From the NCBI GenBank assembly GCA_905214175.1, contig CAJMLD010000092.1, positions 1 to 6,360 on the forward strand: a stretch of DNA of 6,360 bases, in the 5' to 3' direction. The notes beneath the pieces were generated by a model, which was not told the origin of the DNA, ran no database searches, and saw only the letters and a program-made list of their open reading frames with translations. Shown one piece after another: positions 5,302-6,360 of the stretch (position 1 is the first letter of the stretch; every line of letters begins with the position of its first letter). The stretch is from an uncultured bacterium. Its GTDB lineage: Bacteria > Actinomycetota > Coriobacteriia > Coriobacteriales > Atopobiaceae. The translations under genes were made by a program, and so were the position numbers.

Positions 5302-6307
5302 CGCACTGCTCGGCCTTGATGCTCTCACGCTTGAGGACGGGCATCTCTTCCACGACCGCAAGGGCCGTCCGCGCGAGCTGCCCGCGGCACGAGCGCCGCT
5401 GGCCGACACGCATGGTCACCTCACAAGCTTCACCCGGCACGACCCTTCGATTGCCATCTGCCGCGCGGCGCTGGCGGGGGTGCGGCTGTTGGTTGTGCCG
5501 GTTGACCCCGTGGACGAGGTGCCGCGGCTCTTCCCCACTGCCTCGGCGTATCTCGCGTGGATCGATGAGCAGGTAGAGCGTGCCTCCGCGCGCCTGGAGG
5601 AGTGCGCGCGGCATGGGCTGGTGCCGCCTGTTCCCGCAGGGTATCCGGATGTGCCGCCGCTTGTCGAGCGCGTCCGCATTGTGGCCGGCGCGCATCCGTA
5701 CGGTGCGGCGAGGCTGGACAAGGCCGCGCTTGCCTGCTTGGACGAGCTTCTCGCCAGTCCGCGTTGTGTGGGTGTGGGCGAGATCGGCCTGGACTTTGGG
5801 CCGTACAACGAACTTCCGGCAGACGTGCAGGAGGCGGCGTTTAGGCGCCAGCTGGCCATTGCTCGCGAGCACGGATTGCCCGTCGAGCTGCACATCCGAG
5901 ACGATCAGGCGCCCGAGAACCACGCGGCGCACGAGCTTGCCGCCCGGGTGCTTGCCGAGGAGGGCGTGCCCGCTGCCGGTTGCGACCTGCACTGTTTTAC
6001 GGACGGCCCCGAGGTCATGGCTCCCTTTGTGGAGCTTGGCTGTCACATTGCCTTTGGCGGGGCGGCCACGTTCAAGCGCTCCGACGACATCCGCGAGGCG
6101 GCCGCTGCGTGCCCCGAGGAGCTGCTGCTCTCCGAGACCGACTGTCCCTACATGGCTCCCGTGCCGCTTCGTGGCGAGGAGTGCGAGCCGGCCATGGTAG
6201 CCTTCTCGGCTGCCTGCGTCGCCGAGGCACGTGAGGATGCCGGTGTGTCGACGAGGGACGAGACGTACGCCGCGCTCTGGCGGAACGCCTGCGCCCTTCT
6301 CGGCTAG
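5294..6307 (+). CDS. TatD-family metal-dependent hydrolase (probable DNase)
   Basis: TatD enzymes are amidohydrolase-fold, metal-dependent hydrolases; characterised members are 3'-5' exonucleases acting on DNA in the cytoplasm. All expected metal ligands are visible in the 337-residue product: the DTHGH motif (38-42; His40, His42), Glu163 in VGEIGLDF, His200 in VELHIRD, His233 in LHCFTDG and Asp283 in SETDCPY. GAHPY (132-136) and FGGAATFK (254-261) are further family motifs. It is longer than the usual ~260 residues because of about 36 residues before DTHGH and a longer segment between His42 and His134 that includes a charged helix (about 84-107). The start overlaps the rsmA stop by eight bases, so the two are almost certainly translated from one message. 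TatD proteins commonly neighbour metG and rsmA. The exact substrate is not proven by sequence; the symbol tatD or ycfH is left open because paralogues are hard to tell apart. Confidence 0.93.
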   Translation: MPSALLGLDALTLEDGHLFHDRKGRPRELPAARAPLADTHGHLTSFTRHDPSIAICRAALAGVRLLVVPVDPVDEVPRLFPTASAYLAWIDEQVERASARLEECARHGLVPPVPAGYPDVPPLVERVRIVAGAHPYGAARLDKAALACLDELLASPRCVGVGEIGLDFGPYNELPADVQEAAFRRQLAIAREHGLPVELHIRDDQAPENHAAHELAARVLAEEGVPAAGCDLHCFTDGPEVMAPFVELGCHIAFGGAATFKRSDDIREAAAACPEELLLSETDCPYMAPVPLRGEECEPAMVAFSAACVAEAREDAGVSTRDETYAALWRNACALLG

Positions 6308-6360
6308 GGTACCGTCCGGCCCGCCACCCGCAACGGGCGACCCGCGGCGTCGCGTGCTAC

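Noticed and set aside
4141..5409. Long minus-strand open frame (422 codons) opposite metG, rsmA and tatD
   Set aside because: It runs across three well-supported genes on the other strand and has Arg/Ser/Pro-rich low-information sequence; it reflects third-position GC bias.
4994..6046. Minus-strand open frame (350 codons) opposite rsmA and tatD
   Set aside because: Same reasons: fully antisense to genes with intact catalytic motifs, and no domain of its own.
6308..6360. Terminator or new gene start after tatD
   Set aside because: Only a 4-bp CCCG/CGGG hairpin (6327-6337) without a T-run, and no start codon with a ribosome binding site, is visible in the 53 bases left.

Overview
The window is a GC-rich (clearly above 60 % G+C in the genes) bacterial chromosome segment in which all supported genes lie on the + strand. 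High GC, ATG/GTG starts with GGAGG-type ribosome binding sites, and an rsmI-metG-rsmA-tatD housekeeping cluster fit a high-GC Gram-positive. A coriobacterial (Olsenella/Atopobium-like) source is my best guess; this is inference from gene style, not a search result.

Layout. (1) 1-347: 3' part of a 6-pyruvoyl-tetrahydropterin synthase/QueD-family gene, cut by the window edge. (2) 348-620: a less GC-rich intergenic region with a perfect 28-bp palindrome (422-449) and a second, imperfect copy (461-489) sharing the 12-bp right arm at exactly 40 bp spacing; these look like tandem operators upstream of the next gene. (3) 621-1679: an intact gene for a cytoplasmic GH5 (exo-beta-1,3-glucanase-like) TIM-barrel protein that has lost both catalytic glutamates and most other invariant active-site residues. 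(4) 1679-2551: rsmI, overlapping the GH5-like stop codon by one base. (5) 2552-2818: a non-coding gap with an imperfect direct repeat carrying small hairpins, a perfect 10-bp stem-loop without a T-run, a C-rich/G-poor stretch that could be a Rho-loading site, and a TATAAT box. (6) 2819-4420 metG, 4426-5301 rsmA and 5294-6307 a TatD-family metal hydrolase, spaced so tightly (5-nt gap, then 8-nt overlap) that they should be one operon read from the TATAAT box. (7) 6308-6360: no gene or convincing terminator seen.

How the genes relate. RsmI and RsmA methylate the decoding region and the 3' end of 16S rRNA, and MetG charges both initiator and elongator tRNA-Met, so the core is a translation-maturation cluster; TatD-type hydrolases commonly travel with metG and rsmA. 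The odd member is the GH5-like pseudoenzyme, which has its own apparently regulated upstream region and is translationally coupled to rsmI. It, with its operator-like palindromes, is the part most likely to hold undescribed biology. No mobile element, CRISPR array or RNA gene was found.
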